From Escallonia rubra (Eukaryota > Streptophyta > Magnoliopsida > Escalloniales > Escalloniaceae), in contig JAVXUO010001120.1 of the NCBI GenBank assembly GCA_033065855.1, forward strand, positions 62,001 to 126,000: DNA of 64,000 bases, given 5' to 3'. The notes beneath the pieces were generated by a model, which saw only the letters and a program-made list of their open reading frames with translations, made no database searches and was not told the origin of the DNA. The position numbers and the translations under genes were made by a program. Shown here in pieces: positions 35,237 to 48,148 of the stretch (its first letter is position 1; each line of letters opens with the position of its first letter).

Positions 35237-35638
35237 AGGGTAGCATTAGATAGGTTGGAGAAAAAGTTTGGAGGTGTTATGTTCTGACTATCCAATTTTG
35301 TTTTCTGATTTTACTCTCTTGTCATAGACATGAGTTGTTCTTCTAAGAATACAATTGCATAAATAAATGGGTCAAAGGGTTGAATAAGACATGAATTGCT
35401 TGCCATAATTTACTTTTTTTTCCCTCTTTATAAAACATGTTTAAAGTTACCTCCTCTCTACAATAAGTCGGATCTATTGCCTATTTTAATGCTCTCTTCT
35501 GACAAATACGTATAAGAGCTACAAAAATCTCAATGAATTGAGTTTTACTGTATGCGTGTAATGTGGTAAGCTGGGTCTGTACATGTGGGATCAAAAGAAA
35601 ATAAAGTTATGTATGGTTCTTATTGAACTTTATGAAAA
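35237..35638. other. C1 interior, unassigned
   Basis: AT-rich, no feature seen. Confidence 0.4.
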
Positions 35639-35842
35639 CTAGCTCCTCTTGTCATTGGCAGTCTTTAACTTCATCACAAGTTGTTCACGCTGATCGAGCT
35701 CCACCTCCGCATATTTGAGACTCATGTTGAGGTAGCGGTCACTTATTTCTCTTAACTCTACCTTGAGTAGTGACACCTTATCTTCATTTACTTTCTTGTC
35801 GCCTGCTTTATCTTCAGCTAATCTCGTGCTTGATTCCAATTA
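35639..35842 (-). pseudogene. Captured C-terminal coiled-coil exon
   Basis: The minus-strand frame reads ESSTRLAEDKAGDKKVNEDK, then VSLLKVELREISDRYLNMSL and KYAEVELDQREQLVMKLK, ending in TAG. The block E-L-R-E-[IM]-x-[DE]-R-Y-x-x-[MI]-S-L-K-[YF]-A-E-V-E-x-x-R-x-x-L-V-M is typical of the C-terminal end of plant C2-NT/coiled-coil 'myosin heavy chain-related' proteins. I know this from general family memory and could not check it. It lies inside CACTA-C1 on the strand opposite to the C1 leader, like the AUX/LAX exon in CACTA-D3. The rest of the gene was not found. Confidence 0.5.
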
Positions 35843-38030
35843 TATGGTGTTAGGTTAGGTTAGCCACATGATACTGTTTCTAAATTATTTTATACGGTAG
35901 GCAATTACTATTATCGATAATGAAATACGAGGTGCTTTCTTTTATAATAGTCCAAAACCTGCAAAGTATTATAAGAGAAAATTTGAAGTTCCGTACACCT
36001 TTAACTGTGTTTGGGTACCATTCTGGGAAAAAGAGCTGCGCTGGGGGGATGAACATGAGGTCTCTCAGTTGTTGGTACTGTTATTTGGATCTTCCAACAT
36101 CCTCCTATTTCTGGCTTTGTTCATTAAAACGCAGAAAGTTTTGTTTTCTTTCTCGCAACACCATGCAATCCAATTGACCTATCCACTAAAGTAAAAGGCC
36201 TTGGTGTACTTACCTTATATGCTTTTTGGTGCAGTTGGGGAGGATCAAGCAGGCCTGACTTCACTTGCGAAACTACTGAAGGTCAATTGTCACACATGCA
36301 CCAGTTATATGTTTTTGAGTTGAAAACTTCAATGATAATTCTTGATTGCAATTTTATTGGCATAATTGACTCTTGATGGCAGAGGTTTACCTACTAAAAA
36401 AGTAAGGCAATGAGATGTAAACTATGTAGTGGATGATAATTTTGTAAGGGTAAGCCACAGGCTTGCCCTCTAATATGGAAAACAACGTAAATTCAGTGAA
36501 TCAGATCTCTGCCCTTTCTTAGGGATTTCGACGAACTCACTTTTACCTTTCTAAGCTTTTGCTTAATCTTGACCAGATTGATATCTATTGGAGTCCTTGG
36601 GACCTTATAGGGTCTTGTTTTAGAAGTGTTGGAGTCTGTATGTAGAGGACAAGTTCTTTATGTCCTGTATTCTAGATAACCAGTGTCTCGTGGTTACTTC
36701 ACATTTTGTTGGCAAGCTAGCCATCATATTGGTTGCTTATAGAGATGGGTTATGGGGGCTTTATCTATGGTCTACACTCGTTCATTTTAGGGTGAAAGCT
36801 TCAGTATCCATCCAATTAGGGAGATTAGCTCTTGTAGCGTTTTCAGTAATTTAGATGAAAAAGTCATGCTACCTCCCTCTTATTATGTAAATGAAGGTAG
36901 TAGGAGATGAACTATGAAACTATGAAGAAAAGACAGAAGACCAAATGTTACAATTAATATGAAAAAGGAAGAAGTGTGAGTAATTATCGATTTCTTGTAG
37001 TTATTCTCATGTTAGCCATTTTATCATCCTTACGGGGATTAGAAAGCTTAAGGTTTCTCAATTGAAAGCTGAATTTTGGGAGAACATCACATCTGAGTAA
37101 TTAAAACTATCCACTTCATAGAAAGACACGTGTGAACATGCATGACTGGTTTATGGAAGCCATGACATCATTTTCAGTCAACTTGAATTGGATTGTTAGC
37201 TTTGTTGTTTGCATGGCTGTTTGGTATGCCTGGCAAAATGTGAGCAATTGCCTGAACTATAATTTACGTGCATGCCAGTCTTTAAAAGTTCTGTATGTTA
37301 AAAAGGATGTATCAAAGTCTAATACTTTGTGTTAGTTTATCCTTTTAGGCTATAGTTGCCTAGGACAGATTGCCCATGCTTGAAGATCGCAAATATCACA
37401 CTTTATGACCATGCAGTTAGTTGTCTGACCATGCAGTTAGTTGTCTGACCATGTAGCTAGTTGTTATACTGCTCTCAGCACTGCGTTAGGCATGTTTTTT
37501 GGTGCTGAGCTTTTGGTTGCATTCTTGCTGAGCTTCTCTCTCCCTGATTCTCAATTTCGATGCCCACCTGAAGCTATTTTTCAGATACATACAGTCTTTT
37601 TACATTTCTATTTGAGCAGCATCTTAACACACATATTTCTATTCCTCTCTTTATTTTTAATGCAGGCTTGCAATCATTTTTATTTTTGTTGCGGTGTTCT
37701 CTGATGCGATATACGGATCATCTCTCTGAACATGATATGAAGCAACCGACCAGGATGGTTGCATTTGCATCAACATGTGTAGTGTATTTGTATAATGCTA
37801 ATTTGTACTCAGGATAAATGTCAAGCTTTTTTGCTACGTAGTTATGTTCTCACTTTGTAACCAACTAAATCTTTGGAATTGATAGCATTAGTTTTATATA
37901 TTAGATGAAGACTTTTTTCTATTATTTTTCGCTAAATGAAATCTTTCTATTATTTTTCGTTAGATTAATGCTCATTAAAGACCAAAAGATTCATCGTTAA
38001 AAGGGCAACAAGTAATGACAAACCTTTTTG
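35843..38030. other. C1 interior, unassigned
   Basis: Mostly AT-rich with short unsupported frames. A 21-bp unit (ACCATGCAGTTAGTTGTCTG) occurs three times in tandem at 37409-37465. No confident gene. Confidence 0.4.
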
Positions 38031-38034
38031 TCGT

Positions 38035-38587
38035 TGAATGTAGTTTTCAATGACGAAGTGGAGATGTCAAGGAAAAAATTGTGACGAGCAAGGTTTTGTT
38101 GACGAACAAAAGTTCGTCAACAAATGCCACTATTATCGACGAGGCCAATATGTCAAGGAAGAATTGTGATGATCAAGGTTTTTGTGACGAACTTGAGTTC
38201 GTCAACAAATGTCACCGTTCTTGACGAAGTTAAGATGTCGAGGAAAAAAATAGTGACGATGAATGATTTGTTGACGAACTCAAGTTCGTCGATAAAGTAA
38301 TCCATTCTTGACAAACTTGAACATCCAGCGACAAATTTGAGTGAACAATTTCGACGAAATACTTCGTCGTTATAAATATCAGAGATTCCTTGACGAAGTA
38401 AAAAATCGTCAACAAATATGATCTTTATTGACGAACACATATATTCGTCGAAAAATACATTTCTTGACGGCGAGTCTTTGACGAACTTCGTGACGAATTT
38501 TTTTCGTCACTGTATGTATTTCTTGACGAGTAGGCGACCTTCCTCGACGAACCGTGTTCGTCGTTAAATGACAAATTTCTTATAGTG
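38035..38587. repeat. C1 right subterminal array
   Basis: Many TGACGAAC..GTTCGTCA inverted pairs (for example 38185-38205 and 38271-38290), ending in ATTTCTTATAGTG. The array is longer than the left one. Minus-strand frames here (38153-38440) arise from the repeats. Confidence 0.78.
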
Positions 38588-38590
38588 GAG

Positions 38591-39680
38591 GCTCATAAAT
38601 ACTCCAAAAATATTTTATATTTTCATTAAACATTCTCTATGGCTTAATACTGAATATGGAATAAAAATATAATTTTTGAATATTTTTTAATTAAAAATAA
38701 TATCTTTAAATACACTAAAAACCCATAAATAGCCAAAAATTACTTCTAAATGAAAATAAAGACTCATAATTTTTATTAAAGCCTTAATATATGTATCAAA
38801 GTTATAGAAATATAAATTAGATTTTAAAAGGCACTGAAACTATTTCTTTATTTTTCGTTTTGCTAAATTAAATGGTATACGGAAAATGGTAATAAATCAA
38901 CTCCAAAAATCACCAAATTTATACTGAGTCTTCCTTATACTATCAGAAAATAACTCAAATTTTTCCAAAACATTTTCATGAGTTTGAAGGCTCAAATTTG
39001 TTTTTTATAAGTCTGAACTTGCAGCAAATATAACAAATACATACGATTTCAGAAAATTATAATATTTTGCTATGAATTCTGATATCGCGTAACATATTTT
39101 ACTATAAAGTTTGACACACTAAAAATCATCAGGCACTACCCAACTCACATGTTAAACGTAGTGAAATTTTGCGGCACGCCTGTGTTGGCATCGGGTGCCA
39201 CTGTACAGCATTGAACTCAGCCCACTTCACTCTATTCTCTACGCTCAATCTCTCTTTCATTCACAGATCACTCATAAACTCACTTACACAGTGCATTCCG
39301 TCACACACTCATGCACTTATATACCCAAAATACTTACGCAACACTTAGACACACTCCTTCACTCAAACATACATGCACACGTATATATAGACACACACCT
39401 CACAACACAAAACACCTATATTCTCACCATATATATAGACACGCACCTCCTCTCACTAGCTAACCAACCCCCATCACCTCAAAAAAAAAAAAACATAACC
39501 ACATTGAAATATCACTTCCACATGCCCACGTCTCCCTCTTCCTCTTATTCTCTTTTTTTTTTCTATACTCCCAGTCTCCCACTTACATCTATGTAACCCA
39601 CACACACACCACTCCAAACACGGTACAGCAGCTCCCTATTGCAGCATCTCCCTTTCCCTTCTCCATTTTTCTCCTACATG
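38591..39680 (-). mobile_element. LARD-B 5' LTR, piece 2 of 3
   Basis: Continues from 20757 across C1. The AT-rich part (38660-38760) matches in reverse the LARD-A LTR near 42300-42400. The C/A-rich part matches 17149-18868. It is interrupted at ACATG (39676-39680) by the solo LTR. Confidence 0.85.
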
Positions 39681-39939
39681 TGTTAGAATTTATATCATTC
39701 ATCTTGATCCCATAATCAAGATCATTAGAATCTTACAATAGCATAAACATAAGAACGATAAGGTTACGAACTCACCGGAATCGAAGGAAGCCATAGATTA
39801 CCAAGAGTTTTATTCCGATGATGAAAGAACGCCAAGATGCGGAAGCGAACACGTACCCTTTGGTATTGATCTTCACTACTCTTCTCTATTCTTGATGATG
39901 GAATAGAGTGGTGTATTTTCTCTTTAGTCTAGGAGGCAA

Positions 39940-42900
39940 TGTAACACCCCGATATCTTTTCGATTTATTAAAAATTTTAGCGATGAAATCTTTAGTTAGC
40001 ATCGATATACTTTTTTAACAACAATTGAACTTCTTATAGTATTGGCGTTCTTGTTAGCGACGATTTGTCAAACGGGATGACGTAACAAACCATTTATAAT
40101 TTTCCTAACACATCATGTATCGTAAATATTATATTATACTACAATTTTCGCAATAATAAGCTTGGATTAATTAGAGCTAGGTTTTAGCGACAAATGGATG
40201 TGTAGGGTTTCATTGTCTAACTAGGGTTGCATTGTTACACATATTTAAATACCCTTTTCTCTAGGCAGCCGACTTCAGGCTCCCATTCGGCCGTCAATCA
40301 AATACTCGAGAGAGTGTGAGAGAGCAAAGGAAGGAGATGGGAGAAGGGTTCCGGCGAAGTTTCCGACAATAGCAATTATTTTCCGGTAAGTTTTTCTGGC
40401 AAATTGTTCTCAGATTTTTCAATTTTATGGGTGTGTTTTTGGATCTACCGAGAGATGTATGCGAGTGTGCATGAAGTGGGGGCATGGCTGCCGTCGTGTG
40501 CGTGCACGTGCAGGTTTGAGGGAGCTGTGAGATTTGATGTTGGCCGTGGAAGGGGGCAGTTTGCACCTTGTGGGTTTTATTGGCGTGTGACAGAGAGAAG
40601 AACAGCCATGTGGTTGTATGAGGCGTGGGTTTAATGTGTGTTGGTGCAGTGTATGGTGGTGATTAAACGGTGGTGTCTGCGTGGGTGCTTGGAAGGAAGA
40701 GAGAGAGAGAGAGAGAGAAACCGTTTACTGTGGGTACGTTTATGGGAAGAACGAGTGGTTCAAGCAAGTCACAGCCATGGTGGCTGTGACTGTGCACCTG
40801 TGTATATGCGGTTAAGGGATTGAGGATTAGAGAGGAAGAATAACTGTGAAGGGTTATGACTGTAGTAAATATAGCCGTGAGATGTTCATGTGTATTGTGT
40901 ATGTTTTGGTGGGTGTAAGAAGCAAGATAGAGAGAGAGAGATATATATATATTAAACTGAAGTGGGTCATGGTTTATCAATGGGTGTGCGGGTCTTTACA
41001 TATGTGTGTGAATGGATGATATGTGGGTATGTATAATACATCTGCAAGAGTGAGTGAACTGAAGTGGGTGCTACACGGCTGCCATATCAAGTGTAATGTG
41101 TGTGTATAATGGGTTTAATTGATTATGGCTGTGAGGTGTTGTGGTTGGTGTTATGGGTGGACTGCCCAGCATGGGTACGTATGTTTTTGAGTGTGTTTTG
41201 GGTGTAAAGTGTGGTTATATGTGTAAGGGGAAAGGGGAATCACGGCAGTGGGTTAGTGTTGGTTGGTTGTATGAGGTCATGTATTGGATAAGAGAAGAGA
41301 GGAAGGTGACAGGAGCAAGATATGCTCCGTGGGTAGGCATAGGCAGAGTGCTTTGGGAAGTGTTATGGTATTTTGTAAATCAATGGGTGTAGGGAGATGT
41401 CCATGCATGTTGTTGTGTGTTTTAGTGTGTGAGCTGTGAGGTGCGTGGGATGGTATGTGTTGTGAATGGAGTGTGTACAGGTTATGGAGTTTGTGTGTGC
41501 ATGAAAGTAGTGAAAATGGGAGGTGGTGCAGCTGTGTAGTGGTGAGGTGCTGTGAGCATGTGTGAGTATAAATGGTGAGTTGTGAGCCTGTATAATGTGT
41601 AAAATGAAAGAAGAAGGGAGACCCACTGCCGTGAGGCAGTGGGCATAGCAGGATAAATATAAAGATATGTGGGTTTGTACCAGGTGGGTATTGAGGGAGA
41701 AGTGAGAATATAGTGTAATGTGTGTATGTGTGTGTGTTTTGTGAATGTAATGACTGTGGGGTGTGAGTTTCATGGGGTCTGTGAGTGCAATAGTCTATGA
41801 GTGCAATGAACAAGGAGAAGAAGAAGGAAGTGAACTGGAAGTGAATTGGGTTTGGGTCACAGTAAATTGTGCAGTAGGTGTAACGGGTTAGCGTTAAGTG
41901 TGGTGCGAGCATTCGATAGTGTATGATGATCATTAGTGCATAAAACTTTACAGTATAATACGCTAGACTATATTAGAATTTCTGGCAAATTTTTATAATT
42001 TTCTGAAATCGTATGTATTTTTAATATTTTCTGTAATCTCAGATTTGGAAAATTCTTTTGGAGCCTTTAAACCCTGAAAATGTTTTGTGAAAAATTATAG
42101 TAATGTCTTTATGGTATAAATAAGACTCAGTTTCAATTATGGTATAAATATGATTTCGCATTGGTTTTAGCAAAACGAAAAATCTAAAAATACTTTTTAT
42201 GTCTTTTAAATCCTGATTTGAATTTCTATAATTTTTATATATATTTTAAAGTTCTTATAAAAATTATGGGACTTATTTTTCTACTGGAAGTAATTATGGC
42301 TATTATTGGGTTTTTATTGTATTTAAAGAAATTATTTTAATTCGAAAATATTCAAAAATTCAGAAAATGCATATTTTTACTTTTAATAATGTTTTAAGCT
42401 ATAAAAGTGTTTTAGTGTAAATTATTATGAATTCTAGAGTGTCGGTACCCGTTAAGGAGTGTATAGGATTTTCGGTCAAGTTGGCCGTGTGCGAGAACCG
42501 TTTTGAGTGCGCGATTTCAGAAAGAGTGGATACGGAGTGGGTAGTTGATATTAGGGTTTATAGCGTGTTTGACATAAATTATGTTCTAATAAATAAATTG
42601 TCAATCTAGGTTCATTCAGAGATTTTAATATTGATCGAGGTTTGGTAGCATCGCTTAGCTTGGACCGAGGTAAGGAATTCTATCTGAACCCCATTTCGTT
42701 ATTCTGTTTTCAAATGTTTGAAATAACAATTTTACATAATACATTGATTGTTGATTTCTATGATTGATATAAAAATGTTTTTAAATTGCCCATGAAACCC
42801 TAAATTGAGCCTTATAGCGATCGTTTGGAATTCTGTTTCATCTCATGTTGGAATCCATTGTTCATTTCATATGTTTATTGATTTCTCATCGTAAAGCATT

Positions 42901-43672
42901 TTTGAATTCTATTTATTACTTCTCAATGTTGACATGAGTTAGTAACTTGGGAGCCATAAGGATGGTCTGTATTGTTGGCGTTATAAGGATGGTCTGTTGG
43001 ATGGGTTTAAACTAGTACCTAGATGGACTAGTCAGTGTACATATGCATATGTAAGTGTATCGAGCACTGCCGGGGTGGCTTTGCTTCTGTACTGCTCATG
43101 TTCAACGTTTCCTATTTATGTCTATTGCATTTTAGGTGTTTTAAAAATGGTTATCGATTTAAAGGAACTGAGTTGATACTCATCCTAATGTTTACATGAA
43201 ATGCTGTGGTTTTCTTTGAAAACCCCTTTTAAAATTATCGTTTGATTGTATATAGAAAGATTGTTTGAACCGCTCTGTTTCTCCGCTTTTAAAATTTTCT
43301 CTGGTTTAAATGTCAAATCGTCCGTATCGTTTTCTTATTTTTAAATCTTTGTGCGACCTTACTGGGCTCTCAAAAGCTCACTCCCCTTTGACTTCCTTTC
43401 TGCAGGTAGTAACCAGCGTTAGATTTCTTGAAACTGGACTAGAGACAGGCGGACAAGTGAATCTAAGTTTAGTATTAGTCATTAGAACCCCTGCGTGGGT
43501 CATTATTGTTATTTAGAATTGTTAGTTTGGACTTGATGTTTCAACTATGATTAAGTCGATGGATTAGTTGCTCTGACAGATTGGTAGTATTTATTTTGTT
43601 TGAGTTGAGGATTTTATGATTTAGTGATTGATGGATTGAGTGTTAACGTTCCGGAAATTCCGGGATGTTACA
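39940..43672 (+). mobile_element. LARD-A 5' LTR (3.73 kb)
   Basis: TGTAACACCCCGATATC...TTCCGGGATGTTACA. Nearly identical to 44097-47843. It contains a G/T-skewed third (about 40400-41900) and an AT-rich third. Large minus-strand Thr/His-rich frames are by-products of the skew and recur in both LTRs. Confidence 0.9.
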
Positions 43673-44096
43673 GTTGGTATCAGAGCTTAGGTATATGATT
43701 CTGTAGACTTTAGAAGCAAGTGAGAGAAAGCCTAAGTTTTAACAAGAGAGTTGGGAAAGACTTTAGTGACTTAGTTGAACCTTAGTAGTGGCTAGAGATC
43801 AGAGTGCGCAGTGAAAACATAGAGGGTATATCGTTTGATTTTAGAGCTTATAGGATTGGTTAATTATTTTGAGGTTGAGAAATGCTATCCGATTTGTTTG
43901 GATTATGAAACCCTAGGTTATAATCGAAATCATTTACTATAGTGAAATGTTCGAAGCTGTTATTGATGTTTGGAGCTTATGCGTAAGACTTGGTGACATG
44001 TACACTTTCGTTTGGGAGTTACCTAGTGAAAGCGTAGTGCTTCGATACTATAGGCAACTGAAATTTCGAGGACGAAATTTTATAAGTGGGGGAGAA
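43673..44096 (+). mobile_element. LARD-A internal region (424 bp)
   Basis: A primer-binding site TGGTATCAGAGC (43675-43686, initiator-Met tRNA complement) lies two bases after the 5' LTR. The region ends with AATTTCGAGGACGAAATTTT and a polypurine tract AAGTGGGGGAGAA just before the 3' LTR. Known: this box and tract mark the 3' end of pol in Tekay/Del-type chromoviruses. All gag-pol is missing, which makes this an extreme LARD: 3.7-kb LTRs around 0.4 kb. Confidence 0.88.
43675..43686 (+). promoter_or_regulatory. Primer-binding site (initiator-Met tRNA)
   Basis: TGGTATCAGAGC, perfectly matching the usual plant retrotransposon PBS. Confidence 0.85.
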
Positions 44097-47000
44097 TGTA
44101 ACACCCCGATATCTTTTCGATTTATTAAAAATTTTAGCAATGAAATCTTTAGTTAGCATCGATATATTTTTTAACGACAATTGAACTTCTTATAGTATTG
44201 GCGTTCTTGTTAGCGACGATTTGTCAAACGGGATGACGTAACAAACCATTTATAATTTTCCTAACACATCATGTATCGTAAATATTATATTATACTACAA
44301 TTTTCGCAATAATAAGCTTGGATTAATTAGAGCTAGGTTTTAGCGACAAATGGATGTGTAGGGTTTTCATTGTCTAACTAGGGTTGCATTGTTACACATA
44401 TTTAAATACCCTTTTCTCTAGGCAGCCGACTTCAGGCTCCCATTCGGCCGTCAATCAAATACTCGAGAGAGTGTGAGAGAGCAAAGGAAGGAGATGGGAG
44501 AAGGGTTCCGGCGAAGTTTCCGACAATAGCAATTATTTTCCGGTAAGTTTTTCTGGCAAATTGTTCTCAGATTTTTCAATTTTATGGGTGTGTTTTTGGA
44601 TCTACCGAGAGATGTATGCGAGTGTGCATGAAGTGGGGGCATGGCTGCCGTCGTGTGCGTGCACGTGCAGGTTTGAGGGAGCTGTGAGATTTGATGTTGG
44701 CCGTGGAAGGGGGCAGTTTGCACCTTGTGGGTTTTATTGGCGTGTGACAGAGAGAAGAACAGCCATGTGGTTGTATGAGGCGTGGGTTTAATGTGTGTTG
44801 GTGCAGTGTATGGTGGTGATTAAACGGTGGTGTCTGCGTGGGTGCTTGGAAGGAAGAGAGAGAGAGAGAAACCGTTTACTGTGGGTACGTTTATGGGAAG
44901 AACGAGTGGTTCAAGCAAGTCACAGCCATGGTGGCTGTGACTGTGCACCTGTGTATATGCGGTTAAGGGATTGAGGATTAGAGAGGAAGAATAACTGTGA
45001 AGGGTTATGACTGTAGTAAATATAGCCGTGAGATGTTCATGTGTATTGTGTATGTTTTGGTGGGTGTAAGAAGCAAGATAGAGAGAGAGAGATATATATA
45101 TATTAAACTGAAGTGGGTCATGGTTTATCAATGGGTGTGCGGGTCTTTACATATGTGTGTGAATGGATGATATGTGGGTATGTATAATACATCTGCAAGA
45201 GTGAGTGAACTGAAGTGGGTGCTACACGGCTGCCATATCAAGTGTAATGTGTGTGTATAATGGGTTTAATTGATTATGGCTGTGAGGTGTTGTGGTTGGT
45301 GTTATGGGTGGACTGCCCAGCATGGGTACGTATGTTTTTGAGTGTGTTTTGGGTGTAAAGTGTGGTTATATGTGTAAGGGGAAAGGGGAATCACGGCAGT
45401 GGGTTAGTGTTGGTTGGTTGTATGAGGTCATGTATTGGATAAGAGAAGAGAGGAAGGTGACAGGAGCAAGATATGCTCCGTGGGTAGGCATAGGCAGAGT
45501 GCTTTGGGAAGTGTTATGGTATTTTGTAAATCAATGGGTGTAGGGAGATGTCCATGCATGTTGTTGTGTGTTTTAGTGTGTGAGCTGTGAGGTGCGTGGG
45601 ATGGTATGTGTTGTGAATGGAGTGTGTACAGGTTATGGAGTTTGTGTGTGCATGAAAGTAGTGAAAATGGGAGGTGGTGCAGCTGTGTAGTGGTGAGGTG
45701 CTGTGAGCATGTGTGAGTATAAATGGTGAGTTGTGAGCCTGTATAATGTGTAAAATGAAAGAAGAAGGGAAACCCACTGCCGTGAGGCAGTGGGGATAGC
45801 AGGAGAAAAAGAAAGATATGTGGGTTTGTACCAGGTGGGTATTGAGGGAGAAGTGAGAATATAGTGTAATGTATGTATGTGTGTGTGTTTTGTGAATGTA
45901 ATGACTGTGGGGTGTGAGTTTCATGGGGTCTGTGAGTGCAATAGTCTATGAGTGCAATGAACAAGGAGAAGAAGAAGGAAGTGAACTGGAAGTGAATTGG
46001 GTTTGGGTCACAGTAAATTGTGCAGTAGGTGTAACGGGTTAGCGTTAAGTGCCGTGCGAGCATTCGATAGTGTATGATGATCATTAGTGCATAAAACTTT
46101 ACAGTATAATACGCTAGACTATATTAGAATTTCTGGCAAATTTTTATAATTTTCTGAAATCGTATGTATTTTTAATATTTTCTGTAATCTCAGATTTGGA
46201 AAATTCTTTTGGAGCCTTTAAACCCTGAAAATGTTTTGTGAAAAATTATAGTAATGTCTTTATGGTATAAATAAGACTCAGTTTCAATTTGGTAATTTTT
46301 GGAGTTGTTTTGCTATAATTTCCATATCGCATTGGTTTTAGCAAAACGAAAAATCTAAAAATACTTTTTATGTCTTTTAAATCCTGATTTGAATTTCTAT
46401 AATTTTTATATATATTTTAAAGTTCTTATAAAAATTATGGGACTTATTTTTCTACTGGAAGTAATTATGGCTATTATTGGGTTTTTATTGTATTTAAAGA
46501 AATTATTTTAATTCGAAAATATTCAAAAATTCAGAAAATGCATATTTTTACTTTTAATAATGTTTTAAGCTATAAAAGTGTTTTAGTGTAAATTATTATG
46601 AATTCTAGAGTGTCGGTACCCGTTAAGGAGTGTATAGGATTTTCGGTCAAGTTGGCCGTGTGCGAGAACCGTTTTGAGTGCGCGATTTCAGAAAGAGTGG
46701 GTACGCGGTGGGTAGTTGATATTAGGGTTTATAGCGTGTTTGACATAAATTATGTTCTAATAAATAAATTGTCAATCTAGGTTCATTCAGAGATTTTAAT
46801 ATTGATCGAGGTTTGGTAGCATCGCTTAGCTTGGACCGAGGTAAGGAATTCTATCTGAACCCCATTTCGTTATTCTGTTTTCAAATGTTTGAAATAACAA
46901 TTTTACATAATACATTGATTGTTGATTTCTATGATTGTATAAAAAATGTTTTTAAATTGCCCATGAAACCCTAAATTGAGCCTTATAGCGATTGTTTGGA

Positions 47001-47843
47001 ATTCTATTTCATCTCATCTTGGAATCCGTTGTTCATTTGATATGTTTATTGATTTCTCATCGTAAAGCATTTTTTTAATTCTATTTATTACTTCTCAATG
47101 TTGACATGAGTTAGTAACTTGGGAGCCATAAGGATGGTCTGTATTGTTGGCGTTATAAGGATGGTCTGTTGGATGGGTTTAACTAGTACCTAGATGGACT
47201 AGTCAGTGTACATATGCATATGTAAGTGTATCGAGCACTGCCGGGGTGGCTTTGCTTCTGTACTGCTCATGTTCAACGTTTCCTATTTATGTCTATTGCA
47301 TTTTAGGTGTTTTAAAAATGGTTATCGATTTAAAGGAACTGAGTTGATACTCATCCTAATGTTTACATGAAATGCTGTGGTTTTCTTTGAAAACCCCTTT
47401 TAAAATTATCGTTTGATTGTATATAGAAAGATTGTTTGAACCGCTCTGTTTCTCCGCTTTCAAAATTTTCTCTGGTTTAAATGTCAAATCGTCCGTATCG
47501 TTTTCTTATTTTTAAATCTTTGTTCGATCTTACTGGGCTCTCAAAAGCTCACTCCCCTTTGACTCCTTTTCTGCAGGTAGTGAACAACGTTAGATTACTT
47601 GAAACTGGACTAGAGACAGGCGGACAAGTGAATCTAAGTTTAGTATTAGTCATTAGAACCCCTGCGTGGGTCATTATTGTTATTTAGAATTGTTAGTTTG
47701 GACTTGATGTTTCAACTATGATTAAGTCGATGGATTAGTTGCTCTGACAGATTGGTAGTATTTATTTTGTTTGAGTTGAGGATTTTATGATTTAGTGATT
47801 GATGGATTGAGTGTTAACGTTCCGGAAATTCCGGGATGTTACA
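44097..47843 (+). mobile_element. LARD-A 3' LTR (3.75 kb)
   Basis: Starts TGTAACACCCCG at 44097 and ends GGGATGTTACA at 47843. The target duplication GGCAA (39935-39939, 47844-47848) is exact. It differs from the 5' LTR by scattered substitutions, a shorter (GA)n tract near 44855 and a small rearranged segment near 46290, so the insertion is young. Confidence 0.9.
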
Positions 47844-48148
47844 GGCAAAGAGTGACCAAACATTATGATGCCCTAGCCTCCAAGAAAAAGAGATATTTAT
47901 ATAGAGAGAGTAGTGGGATCAACCCTAAAGTCTGCCAAATCTCAACCTTCCATCAAAGTTAAGAGATTATAGTCTATAAGCCTTTTATACACTATAAATC
48001 ATTAGTGTATTGGATGTTAAATTAAATAGGCCCATAATGTTATTTAGCCTAATTTAATTAATCAATGTCCAAGTCAAATAATAAGTCAACATTAGTATGA
48101 CCCGTTAGGCCACCTAATTGGATTGGACCAATCAAATCCAACAACATG

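Larger units (their letters stand above)
20758..38587. mobile_element. CACTA element C1 (17.8 kb with nested insertions)
   Basis: The left end CACTACAAGAAATTTGTC and the right end, read in reverse, CACTATAAGAAATTTGTC match over about 31 bp with few differences. The target duplication GAG is exact (20755-20757, 38588-38590) and the LTR of LARD-B rejoins across it. Both subterminal zones carry TGACGAA/TTCGTCA pairs. Inside are a leader-like block (21160-21460), CACTA-B2, the inverted CACTA-D pair, LARD-C and an antisense coiled-coil exon. No transposase domain was recognised. The native element without nested insertions was probably a few kb. Confidence 0.85.
39681..48143 (+). mobile_element. 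Solo LTR-like element split by LARD-A
   Basis: The ends TGTTAGAATT...CCAACA fit LTR borders, and ACATG flanks it (39676-39680, 48144-48148). Its own sequence is 39681-39939 plus 47849-48143, about 554 bp, with no coding region, PBS or second LTR. It is therefore best read as a solo LTR. It was later hit by LARD-A. Confidence 0.8.

Noticed and set aside
35990..36060. HSGKKSCAG stretch suggesting a cytochrome P450 haem-binding loop
   Set aside because: Only a few residues fit, spacing is wrong for FxxGxRxCxG, and no other P450 segment lies nearby.
37132..37335. Hydrophobic Trp-rich frame resembling a LINE C-terminal region
   Set aside because: Too short and no adjoining LINE blocks.
41277..41933. 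218-codon minus-strand frame, repeated at 45428-46084
   Set aside because: Thr/His/Ser/Tyr-rich low-complexity product of the G/T-skewed LTR. It occurs in both LARD-A LTRs and has no domain.
43675..43686. Methionine tRNA-like sequence
   Set aside because: Only the 12-base complement used as a retrotransposon primer site, not a tRNA gene.
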